Shown here: one piece after another, positions 1 through 7,608 of the stretch
Position numbering within the stretch: position 1 is the first letter of the stretch
How the letters are laid out: each line of letters opens with the position of its first letter
Notes under the pieces: model-generated
The model's input: only the letters and a program-made list of their open reading frames with translations
What the model was told of the DNA's origin: nothing
The model's database searches: none
Source: DTKY01 sp037440765
GTDB lineage: Bacteria; Acidobacteriota; Terriglobia; Bryobacterales; Bryobacteraceae
Assembly (NCBI GenBank): GCA_037440765.1
Contig: JBBITL010000027.1
Coordinates: forward strand, 1-51,629
Reading direction: 5' to 3'
DNA length: 51,629 nt
Made by a program: the position numbers and the translations under genes

Positions 1-47
1 GTGCGTCGTGCTGAGAATGTGAGTATACACCCCTTGCGGATCTGGGG

Positions 48-53
48 TATAAT
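48..53 (+). promoter_or_regulatory. candidate -10 box of the cspA leader transcript
   Basis: A perfect TATAAT hexamer lies here in an otherwise GC-rich stretch; no convincing -35 box is seen 16-18 bases upstream. A start near base 60 would give cspA an unusually long leader of about 175 bases that contains the hairpin at 100-124. Long structured leaders are known for cspA-family mRNAs; the assignment here is inference. Confidence 0.4.
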
Positions 54-99
54 AGCGGACGGCGTTTGACTCTTGTCTCTGCTTGCCCAACAGGTCTCG

Positions 100-124
100 A
101 AGGCGCCCCGGGGGCGCGCCTTTT
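100..124 (+). terminator. GC-rich hairpin with T-run upstream of cspA
   Basis: AAGGCGC (100-106) pairs perfectly with GCGCCTT (116-122), and T residues continue to 124, which is the form of a Rho-independent terminator on the plus strand. It lies between the TATAAT at 48-53 and the cspA start at 237. It either ends a transcript coming from before the window, ends a small RNA of about 65 bases, or acts as an attenuator in the cspA leader. Confidence 0.5.
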
Positions 125-236
125 CCAATCATGCTGGATAGTGTGTGCTGGATGTGCGCCGTAGGGGTCCTTCTGTCCGCCTGCCGCAGCCGAGATCGAG
201 AGCCGGACCCGGAGAACGTTTAGAGCAGGGAAGTGT

Positions 237-443
237 ATGAAGGAAACAGGAACTGTGAAGTGGTTCAACGCTGCGAAGGGCTACGGCTTTATCCAGCGCG
301 ACAACGGGGACGATGTGTTCGTGCATTATTCAGCCATCGTGGCGGACGGCTATCGAACTCTTGAAGAGGGCTCCAGAGTTGAGTTTGAGGTCACCCGCGG
401 ACCGAAGGGACTTGCCGCGGCCAATGTCTCGCCCGTGACCTAG
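237..443 (+). CDS. cspA: cold shock protein, CspA family
   Basis: A 68-residue single cold-shock domain protein, the usual family length. The two nucleic-acid-binding motifs are plain: RNP1 as KGYGFI (residues 15-20) and RNP2 as VFVHY (residues 28-32), with the opening GTVKWFN that typifies the fold. It is expected to bind single-stranded RNA and DNA in the cytoplasm and melt mRNA structure. An AGGGAAG ribosome site sits just before the ATG. A promoter-like TATAAT at 48 and a hairpin at 100-124 suggest a long regulated leader. The next gene, a second-type IF-1, also acts on RNA with the same OB fold, so the pair may form a cold- or stress-related unit. Confidence 0.95.
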   Translation: MKETGTVKWFNAAKGYGFIQRDNGDDVFVHYSAIVADGYRTLEEGSRVEFEVTRGPKGLAAANVSPVT

Positions 444-460
444 ACCAAGAGGCGCGCCAG

Positions 461-493
461 GCCGGCGGACGGAAGCATAAGCCCGCCGCCGGC
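461..493. repeat. inverted repeat between cspA and the IF-1 gene
   Basis: GCCGGCGG (461-468) pairs perfectly with CCGCCGGC (486-493) around a 17-base loop. There is no T-run, so it is not a standard terminator; it may protect the cspA mRNA 3' end or shape the IF-1 leader. The IF-1 ribosome site begins about 30 bases later. Confidence 0.35.
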
Positions 494-533
494 CCCGGCG
501 CATTACCCTCAGGCCGTCAACCCAAGGAGGAGG

Positions 534-752
534 ATGAGCAAGGAAGACTGCATTGAAGTAACCGGAACGGTCGTCGAGAAGTTCCCCAGCGGCCTGTTCA
601 GCGTCCAACTGGATCAAGACCGGACGATTCTGGCCCACCTGGCCGGAAAACTCCGCCGGAACCGGATCCGGGTGCTGGCGGGCGACCGGGTGACACTGGA
701 GATGTCGCCCTACGATCTGACCAAGGGGCGAATAACCTACCGGCACAAGTAG
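534..752 (+). CDS. infA: translation initiation factor IF-1 (probable extra copy)
   Basis: A 72-residue single OB-fold protein of standard IF-1 length. It keeps the family landmarks: KED near the start, AHLAGKLRRNRIRVLAGD in the middle, and the closing SPYDLTKGRITYRHK. IF-1 binds the 30S A site during initiation and has RNA-chaperone activity. A very strong AAGGAGGAGG ribosome site precedes the ATG. The gene is not in the usual ribosomal-protein (rpmJ/rpsM) context but follows a cold shock gene, a location typical of second infA copies in several phyla; whether the genome has another copy cannot be seen here. Confidence 0.88.
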   Translation: MSKEDCIEVTGTVVEKFPSGLFSVQLDQDRTILAHLAGKLRRNRIRVLAGDRVTLEMSPYDLTKGRITYRHK

Positions 753-836
753 ACCTGCCCGTGAACCTTTCAGTCCGGGAGGTTCCCCCCGTTTGACCCG
801 CAGCGTGCCATGATTCCCGCCTGAGCAAGGCCCCCC

Positions 837-1967
837 ATGCCTCACCGGATACTGTTGATCCTGGGAACGCGCCCGGAAGCCATCAAGCTCTGTCCCGTCA
901 TCCGCCACCTGCGGACGCGTCCGGACGAGTTCGAGCCCCGGCTAGCTGTGACCGCGCAGCACCGCGAGATGCTGGACCAGGTGCTGAGCGCCTTTCGGAT
1001 CGTGCCGGACCACGACCTGGACCTGATGGTTCCCGGCCAGACCCTGCACCAGTCAACCTCCAGAATCCTCGCAGGGCTGGAGCCCGTGCTGGAGCGCGAG
1101 AAGCCCGCCATGGTGCTGGTGCAGGGCGATACGACGACCACGCTTTGCGGAGCGCTGGCGGCGTTCTACAGCCAGACGCCGGTGGGCCACGTGGAGGCTG
1201 GGCTGCGCACGGGAGATCCCTTCCAGCCGTTTCCGGAGGAGATGAACCGGGCGCTGACGACGCAGCTCGCATCGCTGCATTTCGCCGCCACCGAGGGCGC
1301 GGCGCGCAACCTGAGGGCGGAGGGTGTCGCTGCGGAGCGGATCGGTGTTACGGGCAACTCCGGCATCGACGCGGTTCTCTATGTGCGGGACGCCCTGGAG
1401 CGCGGCGAACTGGCAGGCGCGGAGTGGCCCGGCCTGGAGCCCGGCAGGAAGCTGATCCTGGTGACCGCCCACCGCCGCGAGAGCTTCGGGGAGGGCTTCG
1501 AGAGGATCTGTTCCGCCCTGGAGCGTTTGAGCCGCCGCGATGACGTGCTGATCGTCTACCCCGTGCATCTCAACCCCAGTGTTCAGGGCGTTGTCGGCCG
1601 GCGGCTGAGGGGCCGGGAACGGATTCGCCTTGTAGATCCCCTCAGTTACGTTCCATTCGTGGATCTCATGCGCCGCGCGCATCTGCTGCTGACCGATTCG
1701 GGGGGCATCCAGGAGGAAGGTCCCTCGCTCGGAAAGCCTGTCCTGGTCTTGAGAGAGAAGACCGAGCGGCCCGAAGCGGTCGAGGCCGGCACGGTCCGCC
1801 TGGTGGGAACCGACCAAGACACGATCGTGCGGGAGACTGAACGGCTGCTCGATGACCAGGCGGCATACGCGCGCATGGCGCGCGTTCACAACCCCTACGG
1901 CGACGGCCGCGCCAGCGGCCGGATCGCGGACCTAATCCTCTCATTCTTCAGCCGGAAAGCCCGTTGA
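837..1967 (+). CDS. wecB: UDP-N-acetylglucosamine 2-epimerase (non-hydrolysing)
   Basis: This 376-residue protein has the normal family length and converts UDP-GlcNAc to UDP-ManNAc for envelope polysaccharide synthesis in the cytoplasm. Visible family motifs are RPEAIKLCPVI near residue 13, GDTTTT (about residue 98), HVEAGLRTG (about 120), FPEEMNR, and TDSGGIQEEGPSLGKP with the following ERPE, which form the UDP-sugar site. The ATG is the first start in the frame, with only a weak AAGG ribosome site. It stands alone on the plus strand; ManC and an NDP-sugar epimerase lie 2-4 kb away on the other strand, consistent with a nucleotide-sugar neighbourhood but not an operon. Confidence 0.93.
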   Translation: MPHRILLILGTRPEAIKLCPVIRHLRTRPDEFEPRLAVTAQHREMLDQVLSAFRIVPDHDLDLMVPGQTLHQSTSRILAGLEPVLEREKPAMVLVQGDTTTTLCGALAAFYSQTPVGHVEAGLRTGDPFQPFPEEMNRALTTQLASLHFAATEGAARNLRAEGVAAERIGVTGNSGIDAVLYVRDALERGELAGAEWPGLEPGRKLILVTAHRRESFGEGFERICSALERLSRRDDVLIVYPVHLNPSVQGVVGRRLRGRERIRLVDPLSYVPFVDLMRRAHLLLTDSGGIQEEGPSLGKPVLVLREKTERPEAVEAGTVRLVGTDQDTIVRETERLLDDQAAYARMARVHNPYGDGRASGRIADLILSFFSRKAR

Positions 1968-2030
1968 GCGACGCGCTCTGAGCCGCCTGTCCCGCGCCCC
2001 TGCACAAAGGCGGGACCCGGAGGCGCGGCC

Positions 2031-2036
2031 TATAAT
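2031..2036 (+). promoter_or_regulatory. possible -10 box before the AAA+ gene
   Basis: A perfect TATAAT lies immediately before the first GTG of the AAA+ reading frame. No good -35 box is seen. If real, the transcript would start near 2043 and the gene would have to use TTG 2058 or ATG 2103 rather than GTG 2037. Confidence 0.3.
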
Positions 2037-2057
2037 GTGGCCGGGAGGAAACGAGGG

Positions 2058-3119
2058 TTGACCAAGAGCGCCGCCTCGAGCAGGCCGAGAAGGACGGCTG
2101 CAATGCCGCCCCCGAGCATCGCTACCATGCTGTCCAGCAGGGTGGTCGGGCAGCCATCTGCCCTGGACGCCATAGTGCCTTACGTGCAGGTCTACCAGGC
2201 CGGGCTGGCGCCCGGGGGCAGGCCGGCGGGGGTCTTCCTCCTGCTGGGCCCCACCGGGACGGGAAAGACGAAAACCGTGGAAGCGCTGGCCGAGGTGCTT
2301 CACGGCAGCGAAAGGAACGTGCTGAAGATCGATTGCGGCGAATTCCAGATGGAGCACGAAGTCGCCAAGTTGATCGGCGCGCCTCCGGGCTACCTCGGCC
2401 ACCGTGAGACGCAGCCCATGCTGACGCAGGCGAAACTCGCGGCAGCCGCCAGCGACAGGTCGAGCCTCTCGCTGGTGCTGTTCGACGAGGTCGAGAAGGC
2501 GGCGCCGTCGCTCACGCGGCTGCTGCTGGGCATACTGGACAAGGCCATCCTTCGGCTGGGGGACAACTCCACGGTCAACTTCGAGCGCAGCCTGATCTTC
2601 CTGACCAGCAACCTGGGGAGCCGCGGGATGATGAAGGAGATCCGGCCCGACTTCGGCTTCGAAGCGGGGCTCCCGCTTCAGCGCGGCGATCTGGGCAGGA
2701 AACTGGAGAGCATCGGCCTGGCCGCGGCGCGCCGCAAGTTCTCGCCCGAGTTTCTCAACCGCATCGACCGTATCATCACCTACCGCCCGCTGGACGAGAG
2801 CGCGCTCGCCGAGATCCTTGACCAGCACATCGCCGAGTTCCAGCGCCACGTGGGCGAGCGGCTGGGGCCGAACGCGGTCGGCATCGAGATTCCGCCCGAG
2901 ACACGGCGCGCGCTGCTGCGCGAGGGGGCCAGCCCGGCCCTCGGCGCACGGGAACTGAAGCGCACGCTGCACCGGCACCTGACCGAGCCGCTGGCCGCGC
3001 TGGTGGCGGGGGGGGCGATGCGGCCGGGAAGTTCGCTGCGTCTGGTGGTCGACGGCGATGACGGCCGGCTGGCGCTTAAGCCGGAGGCGGGCGCCGGCGC
3101 CGGCGATGATGGATACTGA
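2058..3119 (+). CDS. AAA+ ATPase, ClpB-D2/ClpX-like single ring protein
   Basis: About 353 residues forming one AAA+ module that matches the second (D2) ring of ClpB/ClpA plus its small C-terminal domain. Visible are the VVGQ opening motif, Walker A GPTGTGKT, Walker B LVLFDEVEKA, sensor-1 LTSN, the arginine-finger region FLNRIDRI and the LGARELKR sensor-2 segment. No Clp N-domain, first ring, middle coiled coil or zinc finger is present, so it is not ClpB, ClpA or ClpX. It probably remodels or unfolds a protein, but the target is unknown. The start is uncertain: TTG 2058 has GGGAGGA 8 bases upstream; GTG 2037 and ATG 2103 are alternatives. rsmI follows 6 bases after the stop and may be cotranscribed. 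Confidence 0.8.
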   Translation: MTKSAASSRPRRTAAMPPPSIATMLSSRVVGQPSALDAIVPYVQVYQAGLAPGGRPAGVFLLLGPTGTGKTKTVEALAEVLHGSERNVLKIDCGEFQMEHEVAKLIGAPPGYLGHRETQPMLTQAKLAAAASDRSSLSLVLFDEVEKAAPSLTRLLLGILDKAILRLGDNSTVNFERSLIFLTSNLGSRGMMKEIRPDFGFEAGLPLQRGDLGRKLESIGLAAARRKFSPEFLNRIDRIITYRPLDESALAEILDQHIAEFQRHVGERLGPNAVGIEIPPETRRALLREGASPALGARELKRTLHRHLTEPLAALVAGGAMRPGSSLRLVVDGDDGRLALKPEAGAGAGDDGY

Positions 3120-3125
3120 CGGTTG

Positions 3126-3974
3126 ATGAGCGGAACTCTCTACCTGGTGGCGACCCCGATAGGCAACCTGGAGGACATCACGCACCGGGCGCTGCGCGTG
3201 CTGCGGGAGGCGGGCGTGATCGCCTGCGAGGACACCCGCCGTACGCGACAACTGCTCAGTCACTACGGCGTGCGCACCCCGCTGGTGAGCTACCGCGAGC
3301 ACAACGAAGCGGCACGCTCCGCCGACCTGATCGAGCGTCTCCGGCAAGGCGTGAGCGTGGCGCTGGTCTCCGACGCGGGAACGCCGCTCATCTCCGACCC
3401 GGGCCACAGGCTGGTGGCCAGGGCCGCCGCGGCCGGAATCCGGGTGGAGCCGGTTCCGGGGCCGTGCGCCCTGGTGGCGGCGCTCGCCGCGTCGGGCCTT
3501 CCGGCTGACGGCTTCCACTTCGCCGGCTTCCTTCCCGCCAAAGCCGCGCAGCGCCGGGCGGCCCTCGCCCGCCTGAAGGCGATCGAATCGACGCTGGTCC
3601 TGTACGAGGCCCCGCACCGCGCAGTGGCGGCGCTGGAGGATCTGGATGCCGTGCTGGGGCCTCGTCCGATGGTGGTGGCGCGCGAAGTGACCAAGATTCA
3701 CGAGGAATTCCTGCGGGGAACCGCGGCGGAGCTGGCCGGGGCGCTGAAGGCGCGGCCCTCTGTAAAAGGAGAGATCACGCTGGTGGTTGGGCGGTCGGAC
3801 GCGCAGCCGGCCGATGACCGGCCGCTGAGCGAGGCCGTCGGCGAACTGGTCAAGGGCGGGATGTCGCGGATGGACGCCGTCAAGACGGTCGCGCGCCGCC
3901 GAGGGCTGGGCAAGCGGGAGGTGTACAAGGCGGCTGAAGGCGGCGGCCGGGACAGTCCCGCCGGCCTGCCTTAG
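3126..3974 (+). CDS. rsmI: 16S rRNA (cytidine(1402)-2'-O)-methyltransferase
   Basis: A 282-residue member of the tetrapyrrole-methylase fold that 2'-O-methylates C1402 in the 16S rRNA decoding centre using SAM. The N-terminus GTLYLVATPIGNLEDITHRA is diagnostic, followed by CEDTRRTRQLL, SDAGTPLISDPG and VPGPCALVAALAASGLP, and a C-terminal helical segment ending in KREVYKAAE. Length is normal. The frame opens with TTG-ATG; the ATG at 3126 is the better start. It follows the AAA+ gene by 6 bases and its end overlaps the convergent ManC gene by 4 bases. Confidence 0.95.
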   Translation: MSGTLYLVATPIGNLEDITHRALRVLREAGVIACEDTRRTRQLLSHYGVRTPLVSYREHNEAARSADLIERLRQGVSVALVSDAGTPLISDPGHRLVARAAAAGIRVEPVPGPCALVAALAASGLPADGFHFAGFLPAKAAQRRAALARLKAIESTLVLYEAPHRAVAALEDLDAVLGPRPMVVAREVTKIHEEFLRGTAAELAGALKARPSVKGEITLVVGRSDAQPADDRPLSEAVGELVKGGMSRMDAVKTVARRRGLGKREVYKAAEGGGRDSPAGLP

Positions 3975-5068
3975 AGGTACTCGTCGCCGTAGAGGGCGGC
4001 GAGGCGCTGCTGGAGCCCCTTGACCGACTCGGCCTGATCCGCGCGGCACACCAGAGTGGCGTCTGGCGTGTGGACGATGAGCAGGTCCTCGCATCCGACG
4101 GCGGCGATGATGTGTCCTGCTTCGCTTGAAGCGACCAGGGTGTTCGCGCTTCGCTCCAGCAGGCTCCTGGCGGCGCCCAGGGCGTTGCCCCGGTCGTCCT
4201 TCGGACAGGCATTGGCGAACGTCAGCCAGGAACCGACGTCCAGCCATTCAAGCGGCATGGGCAACGCGGCCACGCTCAGCAAGGGGTCGCGCGAGGCAGG
4301 TTCCATCACGGCGTAATCCACGCTGATCTTCGTGAGCCGCGCGTAGACTTCGGCCAGGACCGCGCCCCTGCCGGGTGTGTCCCAGGCTCCGGCGATCCGG
4401 CTGAGGCCGGCCGAGACCTGAGGCTGGTAGCGCCGGATGCAATCGAGCAGGGTCGCGGCGCGCCACACGAACATGCCGCTGTTCCAGAGGTAGCGGGAGG
4501 GACCGGCCTCCAGGTAGAGCCGCGCTGTGGGCTCGTCGGGCTTCTCTTTGAACCGATCCACCGCCCGGGCGGAGCCTTCGAGCACGGCGCCGAGTTCAAG
4601 GTAGCCGTAGCCGGTGGAAGCGAACTCGGGCCGGATGCCGAAGGTGACGAGCGCATTCGGCCTCCGCTCCACCAGGCCGTAGCCCTCGCCAACGATCTCC
4701 CGGAACACCTCCACCGGCCGGATGATGTGGTCGGCCGTGAAGACCGCGATCGAGGCTTCGGGGTCCTGCCTGCCGATGACCGCGGCGCCTAACCCGACGG
4801 CATTGAGTGTGTCGCGGCCCTCGGGCTCACCCAGAAAACGGTCCGGATGCAGGTCTGGCAGGCCGGCCAGCACGGCGTCGCGGTGGCCCTCACCGGCGCA
4901 GACGTAGCAGCGGTCCTCCGGCACCAGGCCGGCCAGCCGCTCCCAGGCCAGCCGGAGCAGGCTCTTGCCGCCGATGAATGGGATCAGTTGCTTGGGAGAG
5001 GCCCGCCGGCTCATGGGCCACAGCCGCAGTCCCGCCCCCCCCGCGAGAATCAGTGCATAGCGCGCCAT
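3971..5068 (-). CDS. manC: mannose-1-phosphate guanylyltransferase
   Basis: A 365-residue nucleotidyltransferase that makes GDP-mannose from mannose-1-phosphate and GTP. The GGAGLRLWPMSRRASPKQ loop (canonical GGxGtRLWPxSR..PKQ, here with Leu in place of the usual Thr), TADHII and FKEKP (the FVEKP equivalent) mark the active site. The C-terminal phosphomannose-isomerase cupin of long bifunctional ManC proteins is absent, so this is the short form. It starts 3 bases after the stop of the GDP-mannose 3,5-epimerase gene, so the two form an operon in which the product of ManC is the substrate of the epimerase. Confidence 0.92.
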   Translation of the reverse strand: MARYALILAGGAGLRLWPMSRRASPKQLIPFIGGKSLLRLAWERLAGLVPEDRCYVCAGEGHRDAVLAGLPDLHPDRFLGEPEGRDTLNAVGLGAAVIGRQDPEASIAVFTADHIIRPVEVFREIVGEGYGLVERRPNALVTFGIRPEFASTGYGYLELGAVLEGSARAVDRFKEKPDEPTARLYLEAGPSRYLWNSGMFVWRAATLLDCIRRYQPQVSAGLSRIAGAWDTPGRGAVLAEVYARLTKISVDYAVMEPASRDPLLSVAALPMPLEWLDVGSWLTFANACPKDDRGNALGAARSLLERSANTLVASSEAGHIIAAVGCEDLLIVHTPDATLVCRADQAESVKGLQQRLAALYGDEYL

Positions 5069-5071
5069 GGT

Positions 5072-6070
5072 CTAGTCGAGGGTCCGCTCCCCGCGCTCCC
5101 GCTTCATGTACTGATCGTGGATCCAGGCGTAGGTCCTGGCCAGGCCCTCGCGCAATGGGGTGGAGGGCTCCCAGTTGAGGTGCTTGCGGATCAGCGTGTT
5201 GTCGCTGTTGCGGCCAGCCACCCCCTTGGGGGCGTCCGGCAGGTAGATCCGTTTCAGCTTCACGCCGGCGATCTCCTCGACCAGATCCACCAGCCGGTTG
5301 ATGCTGACCAGTTCGCTTGAGCCCAGGTTGACCGGCTCCACAACGGAGGAAGCCATAATCATCCCGGTGCCCCTCAGGCAATCGTCGATGTACATGAAGC
5401 TGCGGGTCTGTTCGCCCGTGCCCCAGATTTCGATCGCGTGCGCTCCGGAAGCCTTAGCGTGGATCACCTTGCGGCAGATGGCCGCCGGGGCCTTCTCGCG
5501 ACCGTCGTCCCAGGTGCCGTGCGGGCCATAGACGTTGTGGTAGCGGGCCACGCGGGTGGCCAGGCCGTAGTCCTCGCGGAAGTGCCGGCACATGCGCTCG
5601 CTGAAAAGCTTCTCCCAGCCGTAGCCGTCCTCGGCCAGGGCGGGGTAGGCGTCTTCTTCCTTCAGGGACGGCACAAGCGGATTTTTCTGCTTCTCGGCGT
5701 TATAGACGCAGGCCGAGGAGGAGTAGAAGTACCTCTCCACGCCGCAGGCGCGGGCGGCCATCAGCATGTGGGTGTTGATGAGCACGTTGAGCATGCACAG
5801 CGCCTTGTTGGTTTCGATGAAGCCCATGCCGCCCATGTTGGCGGCCAGGTTGTAGACCTGGCGCGCCCCTTTGGCGGCCCGCATGCAGTTGTCGCGGACC
5901 TCCAGATCGAGCGAGAGATTCTCGACGTCGCCGAAGCGCTGGTACCACCGGTCGAGAGGCTTGATATCGACAGCGCGTATCCTCGTGCAGCCCTGGCGGC
6001 GCAGATCCGCTACGAGACCTCCGGCGATGAACCCGCCGGCGCCAGTCACAAGGATCAGGTCATCCTTCAA
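5072..6070 (-). CDS. GDP-mannose 3,5-epimerase-type SDR enzyme
   Basis: A 332-residue extended SDR protein. The TGAGGFIAGG Rossmann motif binds NAD. The closest family by eye is the GDP-mannose 3,5-epimerase known best from plants: NMGGMGFIETN, SSACVY (catalytic Cys), YGWEKLFSE (Tyr and Lys), YGPHGTWDDGREKAPAA (second Lys) and GRNSDN all match its signature, including all the residues assigned to catalysis in the plant enzyme. The expected reaction is GDP-D-mannose to GDP-L-galactose and/or GDP-L-gulose. It is the first gene of a two-gene operon with manC. A related GDP-sugar epimerase/dehydratase is the alternative, but the GREKAPAA and NMGGMGF motifs argue against that. Confidence 0.82.
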   Translation of the reverse strand: MKDDLILVTGAGGFIAGGLVADLRRQGCTRIRAVDIKPLDRWYQRFGDVENLSLDLEVRDNCMRAAKGARQVYNLAANMGGMGFIETNKALCMLNVLINTHMLMAARACGVERYFYSSSACVYNAEKQKNPLVPSLKEEDAYPALAEDGYGWEKLFSERMCRHFREDYGLATRVARYHNVYGPHGTWDDGREKAPAAICRKVIHAKASGAHAIEIWGTGEQTRSFMYIDDCLRGTGMIMASSVVEPVNLGSSELVSINRLVDLVEEIAGVKLKRIYLPDAPKGVAGRNSDNTLIRKHLNWEPSTPLREGLARTYAWIHDQYMKRERGERTLD

Positions 6071-6179
6071 AATCGCCTCCTGTGCTTCCCATCAAGTATC
6101 GCTCCGCCACACGCCGCGGAGCAAAAGCGCCGGAGGCGCGCTGGCGCCGGCCGGGCGGTTTGGTGCACAATTCTCAGTC

Positions 6180-6896
6180 ATGAGCCGGACAGCCGCGGGC
6201 TTCAGGCCGGAGTTCCTGGATTTCCGCAGGGGGATCCATGTTGGAAACCTGGAGGAGAACCAGCGGATCACGCGCATCCTCAAGCTGGCGCTGGAAGCCC
6301 GCTTCGGAGAGCCGTTCGTCACCGAGCGCTACGGCCGGGGCGTGTACTGGCGCTGGATAGGTTTTCTTGCCCGGGCCAACCGCGCCGCCAAGCCGCTTTC
6401 TTCCCACGTGAGCTTCGGGTGTTCCAAGTTCTTCGTTTCGGTCGAGCCGGAGGAGGCCCTGTTCAAGTGCGGGCTCCAGGTGGAGCGCGGCTTTCTCAAA
6501 GCGCCCAGAGGCGGCGGCCCATGGAAGCTGCAATCCGACTGGGACTGGAACCGGCTGGTCAAGGCGCTCGGCCACGCCGGGCGGCTCGACCAGGAGCTGC
6601 GCCGCCTCAGCAAAGAAGGGTTTCACATCTTCGCCGGGAGCTGGGGGAGCGGCGGACAGACCTTCGGCCGGGGCGAGTACCCCGGCGCCGCCAGGCTGAA
6701 GAGGGTGCTGGACGCCGCGGCGCCCAACGAGTGGGCCGGGATTCAGGTCTGTTATCCCATGACCGAGAAGGAAGTTGGTCGCTCGACGGGGGCGGACCTG
6801 GTGGACTCGGTGCTGGCGGTGTTCGACGAGGTGACCGCCGTCTACAATCTGTCGAGCGATGTGCCGCTGGCCCCTGCCGGGCCTGGCCTTCGGTAG
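6180..6896 (+). CDS. hypothetical protein, 238 residues
   Basis: I do not recognise a family. The protein is soluble, lacks a signal peptide or membrane segment, and has mixed alpha/beta composition with several aromatic clusters (GVYWRWIGFLARAN near residue 53). The reading frame runs upstream to 5871 through the epimerase promoter region, but the ATG at 6180 is the first start that does not overlap the divergent epimerase gene. Codon use resembles the neighbours. The divergent 110-base gap should hold promoters for both genes. No function can be proposed from context. Confidence 0.7.
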   Translation: MSRTAAGFRPEFLDFRRGIHVGNLEENQRITRILKLALEARFGEPFVTERYGRGVYWRWIGFLARANRAAKPLSSHVSFGCSKFFVSVEPEEALFKCGLQVERGFLKAPRGGGPWKLQSDWDWNRLVKALGHAGRLDQELRRLSKEGFHIFAGSWGSGGQTFGRGEYPGAARLKRVLDAAAPNEWAGIQVCYPMTEKEVGRSTGADLVDSVLAVFDEVTAVYNLSSDVPLAPAGPGLR

Positions 6897-6993
6897 GCAG
6901 GACTTCACTAACTTTCGTCAGTATTTACAGCGCCGCTGTCCCGCCGCAAGAATGAAGAGCGGGCCGATATAGCCGGGCTTTCGGCGTCAAGAC

Positions 6994-7476
6994 ATGGAAG
7001 GCGATAAAAAGAACCCGTTGTATTCGCCACTGCTGGCGTGCGGCGTGGCGGCTATCCTGTTAACCCCGCTGGGCGTTTTCGTGGCGCTCAGATCGAACGA
7101 ACGGGGCCCGTCGGCGCCGGAAGAGTCCGCGCCGGCCGCCGCGGCGACGGCGGCCAGGCCGGCGGCGAGATCCCCCATACCCGTTCTGGAGGAGGAGCGC
7201 GCGAAGCCGGCTGGGCCGCGACCCTCACCCATGGCGCAGGCGCCTGCGCCGGCCAAGGCCGCGGCGCGAACCTTGCCCTCCGCCGGTGATATCCCCGTCG
7301 GCGCCGAGAAGTCCTGGCTGATAGACAGCTTCGGCAGGCCGAGCATGATCACCACGGAAGTCCGCGAGGGCCGGCCTCTGGAAACGTTCCGGTACATGCG
7401 GCCGGACGCCGGCACCGAGGTTGTCGTCTATCTAAGCAGCGGTCGTGTTATCGGCGCCACCTCGTTCCCCTACTAG
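6994..7476 (+). CDS. single-pass membrane protein with SmpA/BamE-like C-terminal segment
   Basis: A 160-residue protein with a cytoplasmic stub, one transmembrane helix (about residues 13-31), a long Ala/Pro-rich linker (about 38-95) and a compact C-terminal domain. The C-terminal part, with SWLIDSFGRPS followed by a FRYMR strand and a closing VVYLSSGRVIGATS strand, has the look of the small SmpA/BamE-type fold in which a helix and short sheet sense a partner; this is a weak resemblance. Likely orientation puts the domain outside the inner membrane. It is monocistronic and convergent with the TerB-like gene. Confidence 0.65.
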   Translation: MEGDKKNPLYSPLLACGVAAILLTPLGVFVALRSNERGPSAPEESAPAAAATAARPAARSPIPVLEEERAKPAGPRPSPMAQAPAPAKAAARTLPSAGDIPVGAEKSWLIDSFGRPSMITTEVREGRPLETFRYMRPDAGTEVVVYLSSGRVIGATSFPY

Positions 7477-7608
7477 TGCTGCGACCGCTGGAATAAGCTC
7501 GGACTGCGGCCCCTCCCCGGCGGCCGGGGTTCCGTGCCCGGCACCCAACTGCGAGTGCGCGCGGGCGGACCACCTTTTCATGCGGCCGCGGCGACAGAGC
7601 CGCGCCCT

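Noticed and set aside
1941..4247. 768-residue minus-strand open frame
   Set aside because: It is antisense to the AAA+ gene and rsmI, both clear genes; its sequence is Arg/Gly/Pro-rich with no family pattern, typical of shadows in GC-rich DNA.
5438..6955. 505-residue plus-strand open frame
   Set aside because: Antisense to the GDP-mannose epimerase gene and then out of frame with the 238-residue gene; no motifs.
7516..7530. GC-rich palindrome between the SmpA-like and TerB-like genes
   Set aside because: The stem is short, the loop three bases, and only two T follow; too weak to call a terminator.
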